A stretch of 64,000 bases of DNA, taken from positions 1 to 64,000 of the forward strand of contig CAZPLR010000006.1 of assembly GCA_964587555.1 (NCBI GenBank). Reading direction: 5' to 3'. Each line of letters opens with the position of its first letter. The first letter of the stretch is position 1. The position numbers and the translations under genes were made by a program. Of the stretch, positions 16,661 to 25,460 are shown one piece after another. The DNA comes from JAHHTP01 sp964587555. Lineage in GTDB: Bacteria; Bacillota; Clostridia; Oscillospirales; Ruminococcaceae. The notes below the pieces were generated by a model. It saw only the letters and a list, made by a program, of their open reading frames with translations. It was not told where the DNA came from and did no database searches.

Positions 16661-16694
16661 AAAACAAAGACAGCGTGCTTTGAAAAAGACGCTG
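16661..16694 (-). terminator. Terminator of rpmE
   Basis: Stem CAGCGT / ACGCTG (16671-16676, 16689-16694) with a 12-base loop; on the minus strand it is followed by TCTTTGTTTT. Confidence 0.6.
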
Positions 16695-16721
16695 CCTTCG
16701 CAGTTTGCTTTGTAAGTGAAA

Positions 16722-16919
16722 TTATTTGCCCCAACGTTTTTTGAATCTATCAACACGACCGCCGGTATCAACCAGCTTCTGCTTGCCAGTGAAGAATGGG
16801 TGACATTTCGAGCAGATTTCTACTTTCAGATTTTCTTTGGTAGAGCGAGTGTGGATAACTTCGCCGCAGGCGCAAGTGATGGTGGTTTCTTTATACTGCG
16901 GATGAATACCCTGTTTCAT
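16722..16919 (-). CDS. rpmE: 50S ribosomal protein L31 (bL31, zinc form)
   Basis: 65-residue large-subunit protein. It begins [11 protein letters not shown] and has CAC near residue 17 and CSKC near residue 37, the four-cysteine zinc site of the C+ form, then [20 protein letters not shown], the family signature. ATG 16919 follows AGAGGTGAAAC; upstream in-frame codons to 16961 lack a ribosome site. Single gene with its own promoter and terminator. Confidence 0.96.
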   Translation of the reverse strand: MKQGIHPQYKETTITCACGEVIHTRSTKENLKVEICSKCHPFFTGKQKLVDTGGRVDRFKKRWGK

Positions 16920-16960
16920 AGTTTCACCTCTTTCTGAGTAAATCAGTCTATCGATTATCA

Positions 16961-16989
16961 ATTATAGCACAGCCAAAACAAAAATGCAA
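16961..16989 (-). promoter_or_regulatory. Sigma-A promoter of rpmE
   Basis: Minus strand: TTGCAT (16984-16989), 17-base spacer, TATAAT (16961-16966). Confidence 0.75.
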
Positions 16990-17071
16990 GTGCTTTTTTC
17001 AGAAAAGTTACGTTCGCTTGTTTTGCAATTTCCGTTTAAACTGTTGTGTGTCCGCCGTTTGCCGGCTTTTG

Positions 17072-18169
17072 TCACACGTTGAAGCGGAATTCGACGATGT
17101 CGCCGTCCTTCATGACGTACTCCTTCCCCTCCGAACGCAGAAGCCCTTTTTCCTTAACCGCCGTCATGCTGCCGCCGCATGCCATGAAGTCGTCATATGC
17201 AACGACTTCCGCGCGGATGAAGCCGCGCTCAAAGTCGGAGTGGATTTTTCCCGCCGCCTGCGGCGCTTTCGTGCCGCGCGTGATCGTCCAAGCGCGCACC
17301 TCTTTTTCTCCCGCGGTCAGGAAGGAAATGTATCCCAGCAGCGCGTATCCGGCCGAGATAATCTTATCCAAACCGGATTCCTCCACGCCTAAGTCCTCTA
17401 AGAACAACAGCTTGTCCTCTTCCTCCATTCCGGCAAGGTCTTCTTCGATCTTGGCGCAGATCGGCAGCACCATCGCGCGCTCCTCCTCGGCAATCCGCCG
17501 AACCTCCTTGAGCTGCGGGTTGTCCTCGACCCCATTTTTAAAATCCTCTTCGCAGAGGTTTGCGGCATAGATGACCGGTTTGCCGGAAAGCAGCGGAATG
17601 TCGGAAAGATAGGCGCGCTCCTCCTCGCCGCAGACAAAGCTGCGGGCGGTTTTGCCCTCCGCCAGATGCTCGTGCAGCGCTTCCAGGACCGAAAGCTCCG
17701 CCGCATATTTTTTGTCGCCCTTGAGCGCTTTTTTCGTCTTATCGATGCGGCGCTCCAAAATCTCGATATCCGAGAAGATCAGCTCCAAGTTGATCGTTTC
17801 AATGTCGCGGCGGGAGTCGATGCTGCCGTCGACGTGGATAATGTTTTCATCCTCGAAGCAGCGCACAACATGTACAACCGCGTCTACCTCGCGGATGTTG
17901 GCTAAGAATTTATTGCCTAAGCCCTCACCCTTGGACGCGCCTTTTACCAAACCTGCAATGTCTACGAATTCCAGAACAGCAGGGGTGAATTTCTGCGGAT
18001 GGAAAATCTTTTCCAGCTCGTTTAAGCGCTTGTCCGGGACGGACACAACGCCGACGTTCGGTTCAATTGTGCAGAAAGGATAGTTTGCGGACTGTGCGCC
18101 CGCGTTGGTCAATGCGTTAAACAGGGTGCTTTTGCCGACATTTGGCAGACCTACCATGCCCAGTTTCAT
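17072..18169 (-). CDS. ychF: Redox-regulated ribosome-binding ATPase YchF
   Basis: TRAFAC-class P-loop protein (365 residues) of the Obg-related YchF family, which binds ribosomes and prefers ATP to GTP. G1 loop GLPNVGKST (7-15); the G4 position reads NLCE instead of NKxD, the change linked to ATP specificity. A helical insert follows, then a C-terminal TGS domain (RAWTITRGTKAPQAAGKIH onward) ending DGDIVEFRFNV. Full length. Monocistronic and divergent from the response regulator gene. Confidence 0.96.
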   Translation of the reverse strand: MKLGMVGLPNVGKSTLFNALTNAGAQSANYPFCTIEPNVGVVSVPDKRLNELEKIFHPQKFTPAVLEFVDIAGLVKGASKGEGLGNKFLANIREVDAVVHVVRCFEDENIIHVDGSIDSRRDIETINLELIFSDIEILERRIDKTKKALKGDKKYAAELSVLEALHEHLAEGKTARSFVCGEEERAYLSDIPLLSGKPVIYAANLCEEDFKNGVEDNPQLKEVRRIAEEERAMVLPICAKIEEDLAGMEEEDKLLFLEDLGVEESGLDKIISAGYALLGYISFLTAGEKEVRAWTITRGTKAPQAAGKIHSDFERGFIRAEVVAYDDFMACGGSMTAVKEKGLLRSEGKEYVMKDGDIVEFRFNV

Positions 18170-18241
18170 AAATCGTTCCTCAGTCTTTCTATTTGATACC
18201 CTTTACCGCATGGGAAAAGGGTATTTCGGTTTTTTAACTCC

Positions 18242-18270
18242 ATTATACAATACTTTTTTGCGCGGCGCAA
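18242..18270 (-). promoter_or_regulatory. Sigma-A promoter of ychF
   Basis: Minus strand: TTGCGC (18265-18270), 17-base spacer, TATAAT (18242-18247). The intergenic region 18170-18474 holds only this promoter and the divergent one at 18354-18382. Confidence 0.6.
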
Positions 18271-18353
18271 GGGGGAAATGGAGCGGGAAACGCAGCTTTA
18301 TAAAAATATTTGCAGCAATTTTTAATATTCTTAAAAATTTTTCCATTTTTTCA

Positions 18354-18382
18354 TTGTATTCTGGTAAGCAGTGGTGTATAAT
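18354..18382 (+). promoter_or_regulatory. Sigma-A promoter of the two-component operon
   Basis: TTGTAT at 18354-18359, 17-base spacer, TATAAT at 18377-18382; leader of about 85 bases to the response regulator ATG. Confidence 0.65.
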
Positions 18383-18474
18383 AAAAAGTGTATATCCAAA
18401 TACCCGAAAGCACGTATGCGGAAAGGGAATACGCGAACCCCTTTGCCGGATGAAAAAACAAAGGAGGAAAAAAT

Positions 18475-19164
18475 ATGTCGCTTGGGAAAATTTTGATCGT
18501 AGACGATGACAAGAATATCTGTGAATTGTTGCGTTTGTACATGGAAAAGGAAGAATATGACGTCATATTATCGCATGACGGAAAGGACGCGGTGAATAAA
18601 TTCGATTCGTCCAACCCGGATTTAGTCTTGCTTGACATCATGCTGCCGGGGCAGGACGGCTGGCAGGTCTGCCGCGAGATCCGCAAAAAGAGCGACGCGC
18701 CGATCATCATGATCACCGCCAAGGGCGAGACCTTTGATAAAGTGCTTGGTTTGGAGCTTGGAGCGGATGACTATGTGGTAAAACCGTTTGACGCCAAGGA
18801 GGTTGTGGCGCGCGTAAAGGCGGTGCTGCGCCGGATGGGTAAGAACGCGCACGACGACGTCAAGGAGGTTTCCTACGACAAGCTGGTTGTAAACATGACG
18901 AAATATGAATTGAAGGTAGACGGTAAGGTTGTGGACACGCCGCCGAAGGAGCTGGAGCTTTTATTCCATCTTGCCTCCAATCCAAATAAGGTGTTTACCC
19001 GCGATCAGCTTTTGGATGAGGTTTGGGGGTTTGAGTATTACGGCGATTCCCGCACCATTGACGTTCATGTCAAGCGTTTGAGAGAAAAGCTGGAGGGCGT
19101 TTCGGACAAATGGCACTTAAAGACGGTCTGGGGAGTCGGTTATAAATTCGAGGTCAGCGAATAA
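18475..19164 (+). CDS. OmpR/PhoB-family response regulator
   Basis: DNA-binding response regulator, 229 residues. Receiver domain 1-120 with the acidic triad D10-D12 region (IVDDD), phospho-acceptor D54 (VLLDIMLPG) and K104-region KPFD; winged-helix domain 130-228 with ELELLFHLASNPNKVFTRDQLL and the TIDVHVKRLREKL recognition region. It precedes its kinase by 56 bases and an HtrA protease follows, the layout of CssRS-like envelope-stress systems. The ATG follows AAGGAGG. A strong terminator-like hairpin lies directly after the stop. Confidence 0.93.
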   Translation: MSLGKILIVDDDKNICELLRLYMEKEEYDVILSHDGKDAVNKFDSSNPDLVLLDIMLPGQDGWQVCREIRKKSDAPIIMITAKGETFDKVLGLELGADDYVVKPFDAKEVVARVKAVLRRMGKNAHDDVKEVSYDKLVVNMTKYELKVDGKVVDTPPKELELLFHLASNPNKVFTRDQLLDEVWGFEYYGDSRTIDVHVKRLREKLEGVSDKWHLKTVWGVGYKFEVSE

Positions 19165-19169
19165 CCACG

Positions 19170-19197
19170 CGGCTGCCGGGGTTCCGGCAGCCGTTTT
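19170..19197 (+). terminator. Intrinsic attenuator between response regulator and kinase
   Basis: Perfect 10-bp GC-rich stem CGGCTGCCGG / CCGGCAGCCG (19170-19179, 19184-19193), loop GGTT, then TTTT. It starts 5 bases past the regulator stop, so only part of the transcripts should reach the kinase gene. Confidence 0.7.
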
Positions 19198-19220
19198 GGA
19201 TATAGAGGAGTGAATTTCGG

Positions 19221-20708
19221 TTGAACAAGAGCTATGCGCGAAAGATCGTCGTGTTCTGTACCATAATGATCCTATGCAGCGTGTTGGTGCTGGACTGCAT
19301 TCTGATGGTGTTTGTTTTGCAGTATTTTAAGCAGGATAAATATGATATGCTGTATGAGAATGTACAGACGGTAAACCTTGTGCTTGCAAGCGACGAAGGA
19401 ATGACGCCGCAGCAGTACGAATCGCAGATCGACGCGCTGCTCAATATGACGGCGGCGGCGATCGACGCAAATTTCTTCGTCACGGACGAAAACGGCAGCT
19501 TTGTTTTCTCTGCCAGCGGCGGCCGCAACGATGAACGCATCCTATGCGGCGGCTGCGACGAAATTCCGCCGCAGATGCTGGCAGAGCTGGCGGAAAAGGG
19601 CGAGATCTATGACACGCGCAAATTCGGCGGGATGTACCGCATCAACTGTTACACCTATGCCGCGCCGACCCGAGGCTTTGGAAAGGACGGCTACATCATC
19701 GCTTCGATTCCAATCAATCGGCATTTAAGCGGCTTTATGCTGACGATGTTTAAAATCTTCCTTGCTGCGACCATTCCGACAGTTATCCTCTCCTGCGTGA
19801 TTTGTTATCTTACCGTCAAGAAAATGCTAAAGCCGCTGAAGCTTGCGGCTTCGGCAGCGCAGCAGTTTAGCAAGGGAGATTTTGTCACAAGGCTTCCGGT
19901 GGAGAGCGATGACGAAATCGGCGTGCTGATGCGGGAGATGAACAATATGGCGCAGTCGCTTGCGGCAAACGACAGCATCCAGCGCAGCTTTGTGGCGAAT
20001 GTATCGCACGAGCTGAAAACGCCGATGACCACGATTTCCGGCTTTATCGACGGCATTCTGGACGGTACCATTCCGGAAAAGGAGCAGCGGCATTATCTGC
20101 GGCTTGTCAGCGAGGAGGTCAAGCGCCTTTCCAGACTGGTGCGCACGATGCTGAATCTCTCGAAGATCGAGGCGGGGGAGATGAAGCTGCAAAAGACCGG
20201 ATTTAATATTTTGGAGCCAATCGTACAGGTGCTTTCCTCGTTTGAAACCCAGATCGAAGAGCATCATCTGGAAATTAAAGGGCTGGATATTGACCCGATC
20301 TATGTCAGCGCCGACGAGGATTTAATTCATCAAGCGCTGTATAATTTGGTAGAAAATGCGGTAAAATTTACAAATGAGAACGGTTATATCGCGTTTGACA
20401 TCTACCGCAAGGGGTCTAAGGTTTATGTGGCGATCCAAAACAGCGGTTTGGGGCTCACCAAAGAGGAGCTTGATAACGTTTTCAAGCGGTTTTATAAATC
20501 CGACCGTTCGCGCGGGCTGGATAAAAACGGCTTCGGGCTAGGACTTTACATCGTCCACTCCATCATCACCGCGCATGATGGGGAGATCGAGGTAGAGAGC
20601 ATCGAGGGAGAGTATTGCAGGTTTACGCTTTCGCTGGACGAGGCGACAGAAAAGCAGCAGGCAAGACGCTGGGGCGGCAAAGGCTCTGATACGGCGGTGC
20701 GTTCATAA
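19221..20708 (+). CDS. Sensor histidine kinase
   Basis: Membrane kinase of 495 residues paired with the upstream regulator. Order: TM1 about 9-35, an extracytoplasmic sensor domain of about 135 residues (36-170) with CGGC near 109-112, TM2 171-197, HAMP to about 250, the phosphorylation box VSHELKTPMT with H263, then the ATPase domain with N-box LIHQALYNLVENAVKF and a G-box GFGLGLYIV. The start is TTG 19221 about 10 bases after GAGGAG; no better start is open. The C-terminal tail is Arg/Gly rich. Confidence 0.92.
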   Translation: MNKSYARKIVVFCTIMILCSVLVLDCILMVFVLQYFKQDKYDMLYENVQTVNLVLASDEGMTPQQYESQIDALLNMTAAAIDANFFVTDENGSFVFSASGGRNDERILCGGCDEIPPQMLAELAEKGEIYDTRKFGGMYRINCYTYAAPTRGFGKDGYIIASIPINRHLSGFMLTMFKIFLAATIPTVILSCVICYLTVKKMLKPLKLAASAAQQFSKGDFVTRLPVESDDEIGVLMREMNNMAQSLAANDSIQRSFVANVSHELKTPMTTISGFIDGILDGTIPEKEQRHYLRLVSEEVKRLSRLVRTMLNLSKIEAGEMKLQKTGFNILEPIVQVLSSFETQIEEHHLEIKGLDIDPIYVSADEDLIHQALYNLVENAVKFTNENGYIAFDIYRKGSKVYVAIQNSGLGLTKEELDNVFKRFYKSDRSRGLDKNGFGLGLYIVHSIITAHDGEIEVESIEGEYCRFTLSLDEATEKQQARRWGGKGSDTAVRS

Positions 20709-20741
20709 ATTGCGGGAAAAATTTCAGACAAATTTTGCAAG

Positions 20742-20770
20742 CTGTTATTTTTCCGGTAAAAAATAAACAG
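20742..20770 (+). promoter_or_regulatory. Inverted repeat at the htrA promoter, candidate operator
   Basis: CTGTTATTTTT (20742-20752) and AAAAATAAACAG (20759-20770) are inverted copies apart from one extra A, around CCGGT. The repeat ends where the putative -10 TATAAT (20771-20776) begins and covers the weak -35 region. It is well placed for the upstream regulator to act on. Confidence 0.4.
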
Positions 20771-20886
20771 TATAATAATGGAAAGACATTGCGCCGGGAC
20801 AAGTGTTTCCCCTTTTTGGCGGTTTGCAAAAGGGGAATATAAAAATAGAAGTTGATCCAGAATAAGAAATAAAGCAGGTGAGGCAA

Positions 20887-22176
20887 GTGGAAGAAAAAAA
20901 TAACCAGGCCGGTATGCCAAGCGGGCAAAATATCCCTCCTGAAGCGCCCGAACAGGGACAGAAAAAAGGGAACAAAAAGAGGAAGCCGTGGCTTATCCCA
21001 GTGATCGCTGCGGCGGTCATCCTGATTTTAGGCGGCGGCTTCGGTACAGGCTACGCTATTTATCATATTATCTCGAATGAGGAGGAAGCCATTTCTTCGC
21101 AGACCGACCGCTCGGACGCTGGGGAGTCGAAGGACGAGCCGGAAAGCTCCGAAGCGGAGGATAACGCCGGCATTGAGATTTCACAGACGCCGGATGACAG
21201 CGCCGCGCCGTCAGCGGATGAAAGCGGTAAACTTACCTCGGTGCAGGTCGCGCAGAAGGTGACGCCATCGGTTGTCGCAATCATGATCTATCAAAACGAT
21301 GAAAACGGCAAGGAAACAGCGATGAGCTTCGGTTCGGGTATTATCATGTCGGAGGACGGCTATATCCTGACCTGTTCCCATGTTGTGGAGGACGGCGACG
21401 TAAACGGTCGGATTGAGGTGATCTTAGCGAATAATGCCGGGAAGGCGGACGCACAGATCGTTGGGGTCGATACCCAAACCGATCTGGCGGTGATTAAGAT
21501 CGAGAAAACGGGGCTTCCAAAGGCAGAGTTTGGTGATTCGTCAAAAACGCTTGTCGGTCAGCCGGTGTATGTGATTGGCACGCCGAGCGATATTTCCTAT
21601 CTTGGTTCCTTTGCGGGCGGATATGTGTCGGCAGTTGACCGTGAGGTTCTGGTCGGCACGCAGAAATATAAGCTTGCCTGTATCCAGACCGACGCGGCGA
21701 TCAATCCCGGTAATTCCGGCGGGCCGTTGATCAATGAGTATGGTCAGGTCATCGGCATCAACTCTGCGAAGCTTGTTTCCACCAATGTGGAGGGCATCGG
21801 CTTTGCAATCCCAAGCAATACTGCGCAGGCAGTGGTTGCTTCGCTGATGGAAAGCGGCTATGTGACTGGCAGACCGAAGATCGGCATCACCTTCACCTCT
21901 ATTTCCAGCGAGCTTGCGGAGCTGACCGGAATTCCGCAGGGCATCCGGGTTGTCGGCATCAGCGAAGACTGCGACGTTGCGACGAAGGATGTTCAGATCG
22001 GCGACATCATCACAGCAATCGATGGGACGGAGGTTTCCTCACTGAATGAGATCGCTACCGTCATCAATCGAAAAAAGCCGGGCGATTCGGTGACGCTGTC
22101 AATCTATCGCGCCGCAGAGGACGGAAGCGTTAAAACCTTTGACGTAGAGGTAATGCTTTCGGAAAAAACAGAATGA
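20887..22176 (+). CDS. HtrA/DegP-type membrane-anchored serine protease with PDZ domain
   Basis: S1C family protease for quality control of exported proteins. With the GTG start at 20887 (ribosome site AGGTGAGG) it has 429 residues; a GTG at 20878 is the alternative. Cytoplasmic charged N-terminus, one TM helix about 35-58, an acidic Ser/Glu linker to about 115, trypsin-like domain with triad H165 (CSHVV), D199 (TDLAV) and S277 (GNSGGP), and a PDZ domain about 320-420 containing VQIGDIITAIDGTEV. Following a two-component system suggests stress control of this gene. Confidence 0.93.
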   Translation: MEEKNNQAGMPSGQNIPPEAPEQGQKKGNKKRKPWLIPVIAAAVILILGGGFGTGYAIYHIISNEEEAISSQTDRSDAGESKDEPESSEAEDNAGIEISQTPDDSAAPSADESGKLTSVQVAQKVTPSVVAIMIYQNDENGKETAMSFGSGIIMSEDGYILTCSHVVEDGDVNGRIEVILANNAGKADAQIVGVDTQTDLAVIKIEKTGLPKAEFGDSSKTLVGQPVYVIGTPSDISYLGSFAGGYVSAVDREVLVGTQKYKLACIQTDAAINPGNSGGPLINEYGQVIGINSAKLVSTNVEGIGFAIPSNTAQAVVASLMESGYVTGRPKIGITFTSISSELAELTGIPQGIRVVGISEDCDVATKDVQIGDIITAIDGTEVSSLNEIATVINRKKPGDSVTLSIYRAAEDGSVKTFDVEVMLSEKTE

Positions 22177-22223
22177 CCTTGCTGACTTCGTACTCCTTTG
22201 TAAAATAAATGCTTTACTGGGGA

Positions 22224-22258
22224 TGGCCGCAGGATTTTCCTGCGGTCATTTCCATTTT
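22224..22258 (+). terminator. Terminator of the htrA gene
   Basis: Stem TGGCCGCAGGA / TCCTGCGGTCA (22224-22234, 22238-22248) with a 3-base loop, followed by TTTCCATTTT. Confidence 0.75.
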
Positions 22259-22263
22259 GCGGA

Positions 22264-22292
22264 TTGACATTCCTGTTTCCGGCAGCTATAAT
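22264..22292 (+). promoter_or_regulatory. Consensus sigma-A promoter of the PHP gene
   Basis: Perfect hexamers: TTGACA at 22264-22269, 17-base spacer, TATAAT at 22287-22292, directly after the htrA terminator. Confidence 0.85.
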
Positions 22293-22315
22293 GAAGGAAA
22301 GCAAGGGGGATTTAT

Positions 22316-23119
22316 ATGAAATTTCAGATCGACCATGATTATCATATCCATTCGCAGCTTTCAAGCTGCTCAAACGATCCGGAGCAGACGCCGGAGCGGA
22401 TTTTGCAATACGCAAAGGAAAACGGCTTCCGCCGCATCTGCCTGACTAATCACTTCTGGGATGAAACGGTGCCGGGTGCAAGCAAGTGGTATCAACCGCA
22501 GAATTTTGCGCATCTCAAAAAGGCTCTCCCGCTGCCGCAGCGCGCGGATATTGCTTTTTATTTCGGCTGTGAAACCGACATGGACCGTTTTTTTACGCTC
22601 GGTATTTCCAGACAGACAATCGATCGGTTTGATTTTGTGATCGTTCCGACCACCCATATGCATATGACCGGCTTTACGCGGGAAGAGGGGGATGCCGCGC
22701 TGCCGCGTTTAGCGGAGCTTTATGTCAAGCGGCTGGAAGCGCTGCTTGCGATGGATTTGCCGTTTGGTAAGATGGGGCTTGCGCACCCGACCACGCCGCA
22801 GCTTGCGCCGCAGCGTTTTGAGGATCATTTGCGTGTACTTGATATGCTCGGCGACGCGGTTTTTATCCGGCTGTTTACACTGATGTCGAAAAAGGGTATG
22901 GGCGTGGAATTAAATATACCGATTTTCCGGTACGCGCCGGAGGATCTTGACCGTCTGCTGCGTCCGTACCGCATTGCGAAGGACTGCGGCTGTAAATTCT
23001 ATTTGGGCAGCGATGCGCATCATCCGAAGGATTTAGACGCTGCAAGAGATAAATTTGAGCGGATTGTTTCTTTGCTGGCATTAGAGAAATCGGATCAGTT
23101 TTGCCCGTTTGACGCATGA
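22316..23119 (+). CDS. PHP-domain phosphoesterase
   Basis: 267-residue metal-dependent phosphoesterase fold. Metal ligands visible: HxH at H10 and H12 (DYHIHS), a TNHFWDE segment near residue 40, CETDM near 83, and the C-terminal GSDAHHPKDL. The family includes histidinol phosphatase and other small phosphate esterases; nothing nearby belongs to histidine synthesis, so the substrate is open. ATG follows AAGGGGGA. Monocistronic between its own promoter and terminator. Confidence 0.85.
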   Translation: MKFQIDHDYHIHSQLSSCSNDPEQTPERILQYAKENGFRRICLTNHFWDETVPGASKWYQPQNFAHLKKALPLPQRADIAFYFGCETDMDRFFTLGISRQTIDRFDFVIVPTTHMHMTGFTREEGDAALPRLAELYVKRLEALLAMDLPFGKMGLAHPTTPQLAPQRFEDHLRVLDMLGDAVFIRLFTLMSKKGMGVELNIPIFRYAPEDLDRLLRPYRIAKDCGCKFYLGSDAHHPKDLDAARDKFERIVSLLALEKSDQFCPFDA

Positions 23120-23123
23120 GCCT

Positions 23124-23161
23124 CCCGCCGCTTTGACAGAAAAAGCGGCGGGAATTTTTTT
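23124..23161 (+). terminator. Terminator of the PHP gene
   Basis: 11-bp stem CCCGCCGCTTT / AAAGCGGCGGG (23124-23134, 23142-23152) followed by seven T. Confidence 0.88.
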
Positions 23162-23238
23162 GCGGGCTTTTGGCAGCGCGGAAAACGGGCGTTTTCCGCA
23201 GAAAATGACGCGCGTTTTTTCGATTCTGAAAAAAAAGA

Positions 23239-23267
23239 TTGACAATAACAATCATTTATTATATTAT
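23239..23267 (+). promoter_or_regulatory. Sigma-A promoter of the DUF2207 operon
   Basis: TTGACA at 23239-23244, 17-base spacer, TATTAT at 23262-23267; a TATAAT follows directly but at too long a spacing. Confidence 0.7.
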
Positions 23268-23310
23268 TATAATATAGATTCTGCGGTGTGGAGGGAAGGT
23301 TGGACGATAA

Positions 23311-25437
23311 ATGAAGGATAGATTCTGGAAAAGAAACCTACAAAGGGGAGCGGTGTTTCTCATCGCCGCTGTTTTAGCGTTGGCGTTTGCAGGCTGTCAA
23401 AAGGGACAGGCGGACGATTCATCCTCTGCGGAAGCAGATGATGTACAGACGCAGCAGCCGGAAACCCCGACCGATATCGAGGGGGTCAAAGCGGACTATG
23501 TGTTAGAGAATTACAGTATCAACGTGCAGGTGCAGACCAATCATCGGCTGACTGTTACTGAAATCCTAACGGTGAATTATAAAAATCAGATCAACGGTAT
23601 TACCCGCACAATCCCATACGAGGGATACCGCTATGATCCGGGCATAAATGAGGTTGTGCAGTATCGCATGAACTTGGATCATATCGACGTGGACGAGGTG
23701 GATTATTCGGTCAAGCGGGAATCCGGCAAGGCGTATATTACAATCGGCGCGGGGGAAGGCGATCCGTCTGGCGGGACGCAGATCTACACGCTGCGCTATC
23801 GTTTGAGCTATTATAAGGATACAGACGCTTCCAACGACTGGTTTGGCTGCGATCTGCTGCCGTATGAATGGGATTCTTCCATCTCGGCGGCAAATATCAG
23901 CGTCACAATGCCAAAGGAGTTTGAAGGAAGCGGCATCCAGATGTACCGCTATGCAGGCGGGGAGTGGAAGGACGCGAGCGTCAGCTATACGGTTTCCGGA
24001 AAGGCCGTCTCCGCATATCTGCGCGCGGAGGAGATTGAAGCGAATAAGGAACTGTTCATGCAGATCAAGCTGCCGGAGGGATATTTCAAAGGAGAAAAGA
24101 CCCTGATCCCGATCCAGATCTTTGGCTATGGCGTGTTGGCGCTGCTCACCATCGGTGCAATTGTGCTTTGGTGGATGTTTGGCAGACCGCTTCCGGCACT
24201 GAAGACATCGATCCTCAAAAAACATAAGCTGACGGTAGCTGAGGATGCGTACCTGCTGCGCAGGACACTTTCTGTGACCGATGTTGCCGCGCTTTTGACC
24301 GCATGGGCGGAGAGCGGTATCATCCAGATCACCCAGCTTTCTGAAAGCGATTATACCATTACAGCGCTGACGCCTTTGGGGCAGGGCGCAAAGAATTTTG
24401 AATGCACGCTTTACGACGCGCTGTTTGCCGACGGCGTCAAATGCCGCCATATCGGCGACGTATCGGATATTATCCGCAGCATGCTGCCGAAAATAAAACG
24501 GCAGACGGCAAAAAACTGTGCCGCGATCTGCGGCGGCAGGCTGCTGACGCTGGAATCCGGCTGCGTGAAATATATGGCGTGGATTTTATCGGCTGTCCCG
24601 ACCCTAATTCTGCTGCTGGTCGGCGGCTACATCATACTAGACTACAGCGCCGGCTATGTGGGAGTGATTGCCTCGATTGCGCTGCTGGTCACGCACGGCG
24701 GTATCCTTGCGCTGCGCAGCTGCTGGAAAAACCTTCAGAAGCTTTCCAAACTGTTATTTACGGTAATCTGCGCGCTTGCTGAGATCGTCGTTTTGGGCGG
24801 CGTGGTGTATTTTGCCTGCAGCGGCTTAGGGCTTGGCTGGCAGGCGGCCATGGCGGTAATTGCGGCGCTCTTGACGCTGCTTGTCTCGCTGTTCTCCGGC
24901 AGAAACAGCGAGGGCTACCGGCTGCAGTTATCGCAGCTGATGTCCTTTAAGCGTTATCTGCGCCAGTCGGAGCAGGCCGAGGGAGATTTTTCTGCGTTTT
25001 ACTATTCCAGATTGCCACAGGCGTACGTGCTGCGGGTTGGCAAGGTATTCAGTAAAAACTGCAATGCGGGGATTTTGGCGCCAAGCGAAGGCATGATCCT
25101 GCTTGGAAACAACGAAAAGCTTTCGCATGCGAACGGCTTCTATCCGGCATATCTGCATTTTATCTCTACTGCGTATTATGCACAGTGTGAAGGTGAGCAG
25201 GAGCAGCAGAGCCAGTCGGCGGCGCCGCGTAAACAGGAGAAACCGGAATCCGGCGAAAAGGCTGCCGGAGTGGTGGGCGTTTTGACGGCGGCGTTCCGGA
25301 AGGTCGCTTTCTGGTGTAACGAGGTGATCGACTGGATCGAAGTAAAGGTGGAGCGTATCCGTTATAAGTTTTCCGCTAGAAAGCAGAAAATATCGCAGGA
25401 TTCGGACGAAGAGGACGCGGAAGGGAAAGAAGAATGA
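23311..25437 (+). CDS. DUF2207 family membrane protein
   Basis: A 708-residue envelope protein of the DUF2207 family, function unknown. It has a signal with lipobox-like AFAGC near residue 29, an extracytoplasmic beta-rich domain (about 55-250, with VLENYSINVQVQTNHRLTVTE at its start), a TM helix near 258-282 ending in WWMFGRP, a cytoplasmic domain (about 290-420), two to four further TM segments (about 425-530), a second cytoplasmic domain and a basic C-terminal tail. DUF2207 proteins normally show this order. The ATG lies about 12 bases after GGAGGGAAGG. The CPBP-like gene follows after 23 bases. Confidence 0.85.
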   Translation: MKDRFWKRNLQRGAVFLIAAVLALAFAGCQKGQADDSSSAEADDVQTQQPETPTDIEGVKADYVLENYSINVQVQTNHRLTVTEILTVNYKNQINGITRTIPYEGYRYDPGINEVVQYRMNLDHIDVDEVDYSVKRESGKAYITIGAGEGDPSGGTQIYTLRYRLSYYKDTDASNDWFGCDLLPYEWDSSISAANISVTMPKEFEGSGIQMYRYAGGEWKDASVSYTVSGKAVSAYLRAEEIEANKELFMQIKLPEGYFKGEKTLIPIQIFGYGVLALLTIGAIVLWWMFGRPLPALKTSILKKHKLTVAEDAYLLRRTLSVTDVAALLTAWAESGIIQITQLSESDYTITALTPLGQGAKNFECTLYDALFADGVKCRHIGDVSDIIRSMLPKIKRQTAKNCAAICGGRLLTLESGCVKYMAWILSAVPTLILLLVGGYIILDYSAGYVGVIASIALLVTHGGILALRSCWKNLQKLSKLLFTVICALAEIVVLGGVVYFACSGLGLGWQAAMAVIAALLTLLVSLFSGRNSEGYRLQLSQLMSFKRYLRQSEQAEGDFSAFYYSRLPQAYVLRVGKVFSKNCNAGILAPSEGMILLGNNEKLSHANGFYPAYLHFISTAYYAQCEGEQEQQSQSAAPRKQEKPESGEKAAGVVGVLTAAFRKVAFWCNEVIDWIEVKVERIRYKFSARKQKISQDSDEEDAEGKEE

Positions 25438-25460
25438 CTCTTTTCCCGTAAGGCTGAGGC

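Noticed and set aside
23566..24450. Minus-strand open frame of 294 codons inside the DUF2207 gene
   Set aside because: Antisense to a gene with signal peptide and family features; no start signal.
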